The notes beneath the pieces are model-generated. The model made no database searches, had not been told where the DNA came from, and saw only the letters and a program-made list of their open reading frames with translations. Below, one piece after another: positions 63,239 to 64,000 of a stretch of 64,000 bases of DNA. The DNA is from Nevskiales bacterium (GTDB lineage: Bacteria > Pseudomonadota > Gammaproteobacteria > Steroidobacterales > GCA-2729495): contig WYBE01000049.1 in assembly GCA_011526045.1 (NCBI GenBank), positions 124,001-188,000 on the forward strand, read 5' to 3'. Position 1 is the first letter of the stretch, and every line of letters starts with the position of its first letter. Both the position numbers and the translations under genes were made by a program.

Positions 63239-63403
63239 ATGGCCAGCAAGATGATCATCGACGCTACGCGGCAACTACCGAGCGAAGGCGGCCCCGCGGA
63301 ACGGCCGGCCATCTCGCGGGCGCGCCTGAAGCAAGGTTGTCCCGAGGTGATTGATCTCGTGCAACAACGATGGGAGGACTACTGGCGAGACTGGCCTGCC
63401 TGA
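63239..63403 (+). CDS. Possible small protein, unrecognised
   Basis: A 54-codon frame starting MASKMIIDATRQLPSEGG and ending QQRWEDYWRDWPA. It lies in the space between the transposase remnant and the HAD gene. The aromatic-acidic end is unusual, but there is no recognised family and no clear ribosome-binding site. It may be a leftover of an interrupted gene. Confidence 0.2.
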   Translation: MASKMIIDATRQLPSEGGPAERPAISRARLKQGCPEVIDLVQQRWEDYWRDWPA

Positions 63404-63430
63404 ACCAAGACCCTGGCGGCCGAAACGCGG

Positions 63431-64000
63431 TCAGACCACGGCGCAATTTCGCAGGGACCCCGGGCTGACAGGCACGCCGCCCGGGTGCAGCAACCGGGGT
63501 AGACTCTGGTGGCTGGCGGCAAGTCGGTCGGCTCCGGCCATTGAGAGCTTTGCGCCATCGGCCGCGCCGGTGAGGACGCCAATCGTGTGCATGCCTGCGG
63601 CCTTTCCCGCTCGCATATCGTCGCAGCTGTCCCCGACATACGCAGCATCGGACGGCTCGCAACCCATCTCGGCCAGGCAACGCAGGAGGCCGTCGGGGGC
63701 CGGCTTCGGGCGTGCGACGTGCCGGGCGGTAATGACCGGATCAAAGAAATCCAGCAAACGCGTGCGTCGTAACGGGAGAAACGACTCTCCTCTCGAGCCA
63801 GTGACGATCGCCAGACGGACGCCAGCATCGCGTAGTTGCGCCAGGGTCGTGCCCATGCCGGCAAACGGTCGGACGTACTCGTCCAGCACTGAAGCCCAGT
63901 GACGCATGGTCTCCCGCCGCAGGATCTGGATGAGTTCCAGATCGGCGCGGGCCTCCGGCGGAACGACCAGGTCCCACAACGATTCGCCCTGATCCATGGC
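63431..64000 (-). CDS. HAD-superfamily hydrolase (5' partial at window edge)
   Basis: At least 188 residues of a HAD phosphatase. Motif II is RLAIVTGSRGESFLPL, the motif III Lys is in ARPKPAPDGLLRCLAEMG and motif IV is AAYVGDSCDDMRAGKAAGM. Motif I (DxDGT) is not present, so the true start lies beyond the right edge; the ATG at 63997 is only the first seen. The substrate is unknown; the pattern is close to phosphoglycolate phosphatase or beta-phosphoglucomutase-like members. Confidence 0.8.
   Translation of the reverse strand, partial: AMDQGESLWDLVVPPEARADLELIQILRRETMRHWASVLDEYVRPFAGMGTTLAQLRDAGVRLAIVTGSRGESFLPLRRTRLLDFFDPVITARHVARPKPAPDGLLRCLAEMGCEPSDAAYVGDSCDDMRAGKAAGMHTIGVLTGAADGAKLSMAGADRLAASHQSLPRLLHPGGVPVSPGSLRNCAVV

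Noticed and set aside
1-64000. CRISPR array, prophage or integrative element
   Set aside because: No regularly spaced repeats, no cas or phage structural genes and no integrase were seen. Only one transposase remnant is present, and the tRNA cluster has no adjacent integrase.

Overview
The window is about 64 kb of GC-rich, densely coding bacterial chromosome; no gap between genes exceeds about 280 bases. The gene content and order point to a gammaproteobacterium. Conserved blocks include uvrC-pgsA-tRNA-Gly-tRNA-Cys-tRNA-Leu, fabG-acpP-fabF with pabC-mltG-tmk-holB-pilZ, nudJ-mnmA near purB, a full ccmABCDEFGHI cytochrome c maturation operon and a type II secretion (T2SS) operon. The species cannot be named from the sequence; an environmental, non-enteric lineage is an inference.

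Layout, left to right. At 1-2614 is the 3' part of a RecB/AddA-like helicase-nuclease. At 2622-8348 (minus) is a T2SS operon gspGHIJKLMN, without gspC-F. At 8483-9091, divergent from it, is a rhombosortase-type rhomboid protease. At 9138-16919 is a long plus-strand run for fatty acid synthesis, aminodeoxychorismate/PABA synthesis, septal murein processing (mltG), dTMP kinase, DNA polymerase III delta prime and PilZ. At 16938-20888 (minus) are a two-CNB-plus-rhodanese protein, a FadJ-like beta-oxidation protein and an EEP-fold phosphoesterase. At 21002-23627 (plus) are a TIR-like protein, a ferredoxin-NADP reductase and a glycerophosphodiesterase. At 23743-30405 (minus) is ccmA to ccmI. At 30645-35607 (plus) are an FHA protein, a Spy/CpxP-like protein, a fused phosphotransferase/P-loop kinase and a secreted GlyGly-CTERM protein. 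At 35571-40498 (minus) are three tRNAs, pgsA, uvrC, a family 5 uracil-DNA glycosylase and class II DAHP synthase. At 40567-47863 are nfeD and a slipin, mazG, a CoA-type Nudix hydrolase, fumC, purB and a PLD-like protein. At 48053-54167 (plus) are nudJ, mnmA, acnA, a sirtuin and tatD. At 54176-58582 (minus) are a NERD-domain protein, thrC and thrA. At 58772-62851 (plus) are an HNH endonuclease-like protein, a conserved P-loop ATPase, a methyltransferase and a CoA-transferase. The right end holds an IS3-type transposase remnant and a HAD hydrolase cut by the window edge.

The most interesting link is functional. A rhombosortase sits beside the T2SS operon, and 25 kb away the window encodes a Sec-signal protein with Ig-like repeats and a GlyGly-CTERM tail, the class of protein that rhombosortase processes and T2SS exports. 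The reading frame for that tail runs 37 bases into the convergent tRNA-Leu gene. Candidates for less described biology are the TIR-like protein (21002), the PUA-like/HNH protein with an altered HNH motif (58772), the FHA protein with a degenerate ATPase half (30645) and the CNB-CNB-rhodanese protein (16938).
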